Positions 63,404-64,000 of a stretch of DNA of 64,000 bases are shown in pieces. This DNA is from Campylobacter novaezeelandiae. GTDB taxonomy: Bacteria > Campylobacterota > Campylobacteria > Campylobacterales > Campylobacteraceae. The stretch's first letter is position 1; each line of letters begins with the position of its first letter. The stretch spans positions 62,001-126,000 of the forward strand of contig NZ_QPGR01000003.1 in the NCBI RefSeq assembly GCF_004323845.1, read 5' to 3'. The translations under genes were made by a program, and so were the position numbers. Under the pieces are notes generated by a model, which did no database searches, had not been told where the DNA came from, and worked only from the letters and a program-made list of their open reading frames with translations.

Positions 63404-64000
63404 TTAATTTTTAGCACTCTTGAGTTCTAAATTTAAATAATATCCTGTATAAGAACCTGTTTTTTTATGTTCTTTTGCTACTTTTTCTACATTACCACTT
63501 GCTATAATCTTACCTCCTTTAACTCCGCCTTCTGGTCCCATATCTATAATATAATCAGCATTTTTAATTACATCTAAATTATGCTCAATTACAAAAACTG
63601 AATTTTTTAGATCCACTAAATGCTGTAAAACACAAATAAGTTTATTAACATCTTCAAAATGAAGTCCTGTGGTAGGCTCATCTAGAATATAAAGAGTTTT
63701 GCCTGTGTCACTTCTGCTTAATTCTTTAGCAAGTTTGATTCTTTGAGCTTCTCCTCCACTTAGGGTTGTGGCGTTTTGTCCTAAAGTAAGATAATTAAGC
63801 CCCACCTTAACTAAAGTTTCAAGTTTTTGGCGAATTTTAGGCACAGAGCTAAAAAATTCATATGCTTCTAAAACACTCATCTTTAAAATATCTGAAATAT
63901 TTTTATCTTTATATTTGATTTCTAAAGTAGCTTCATTATAACGTTTTCCATTGCAGGTATCACAAATAACCATCACATCAGGTAAAAAGTGCATTTCTAT
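63404..64000 (-). CDS. uvrA: UvrABC excinuclease subunit A (C-terminal part)
   Basis: The frame runs off the window end without a start, giving about 198 C-terminal residues. It has the zinc-finger remainder [16 protein letters not shown], the second ABC signature [18 protein letters not shown], Walker [17 protein letters not shown], and the H-loop [17 protein letters not shown] with DMGPEGG. It is the damage sensor of nucleotide-excision repair. Confidence 0.97.
   Translation of the reverse strand: MEMHFLPDVMVICDTCNGKRYNEATLEIKYKDKNISDILKMSVLEAYEFFSSVPKIRQKLETLVKVGLNYLTLGQNATTLSGGEAQRIKLAKELSRSDTGKTLYILDEPTTGLHFEDVNKLICVLQHLVDLKNSVFVIEHNLDVIKNADYIIDMGPEGGVKGGKIIASGNVEKVAKEHKKTGSYTGYYLNLELKSAKN

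Noticed and set aside
1..64000. CRISPR arrays, tRNA, rRNA or prophage
   Set aside because: Intergenic gaps were read for repeats and tRNA-like cloverleaf sequence; none was found, and no phage genes are present.

Overview
The window is a chromosomal segment of a thermotolerant Campylobacter from the C. jejuni / C. coli group. The DNA is very AT-rich, genes are tightly packed with many 1-23 nt overlaps, promoters have the Campylobacter form (TATAAT preceded by T-rich DNA rather than a -35 box), and three long G/C homopolymer tracts mark contingency genes. Almost every protein has a C. jejuni counterpart that I recognise. Several loci lack genes that I remember from C. jejuni NCTC 11168 (cadF, panBCD, serB, most of pheA, hisC, ridA). 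This suggests a divergent or host-restricted relative, with C. hepaticus as one candidate, but the species cannot be fixed from the sequence alone. No rRNA, tRNA or CRISPR array was seen.

Layout: (1) 1-4160 holds the end of rpsI and pyruvate:flavodoxin oxidoreductase. (2) 4167-9919 is the natural-transformation operon ctsR-D-P-X-E-F. (3) 9964-15127 holds biotin genes bioF-bioG-bioC and the molybdate ABC transporter modA/TOBE/modB/modC. (4) 15145-16774 is a phase-variable SGNH-hydrolase-like surface-modification gene (G12, ON) behind a T15 promoter spacer. (5) 16914-19516 (minus) is surE - tcdA - GNAT - class D beta-lactamase. (6) 19656-25873 is an accessory stretch: PEB3, a PepE / DcuC-type carrier / PepT peptide-use group, a secreted C3-like ADP-ribosyltransferase, and ZupT. 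(7) 25964-33799 is a continuous run lpxB-greA-phosphoethanolamine transferase (G10, ON)-lpxH-like-cheV-cheA-cheW. (8) 33890-40673 holds tal, a phase-OFF C9 gene, rplY-pth-lptG-lysA-HAD and a chorismate mutase stub of pheA. (9) 40788-49844 holds fliF-fliG-fliH-dxs, perR, ubiE-xseA-serC. (10) 49919-50888 is a decayed gene split by an IS605-type remnant. (11) 50927-54195 (minus) holds fdxA, ndk, DUF177, rpmF, plsX and fabH. (12) 54393-64000 holds ahpC, flhB, motB/motA, polA, an MHS transporter, a nucleoside hydrolase, a DedA-like protein and the C-terminal part of uvrA.

The most interesting item is the putative secreted ADP-ribosyltransferase at 24010-24765. It carries the full R / S-T-T / Q-x-E signature of C3-type exoenzymes, has a signal peptide and its own promoter, and has no binding-component gene next to it. 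It lies between peb3 and lpxB with peptide-scavenging and zinc-uptake genes, in what looks like an insertion relative to C. jejuni. Around it are three separate contingency loci affecting surface structures and signs of biosynthetic loss (Phe, and possibly His, Ser and pantothenate). Together they suggest a lineage that imports peptides and amino acids from a host and varies its surface; this is inference.
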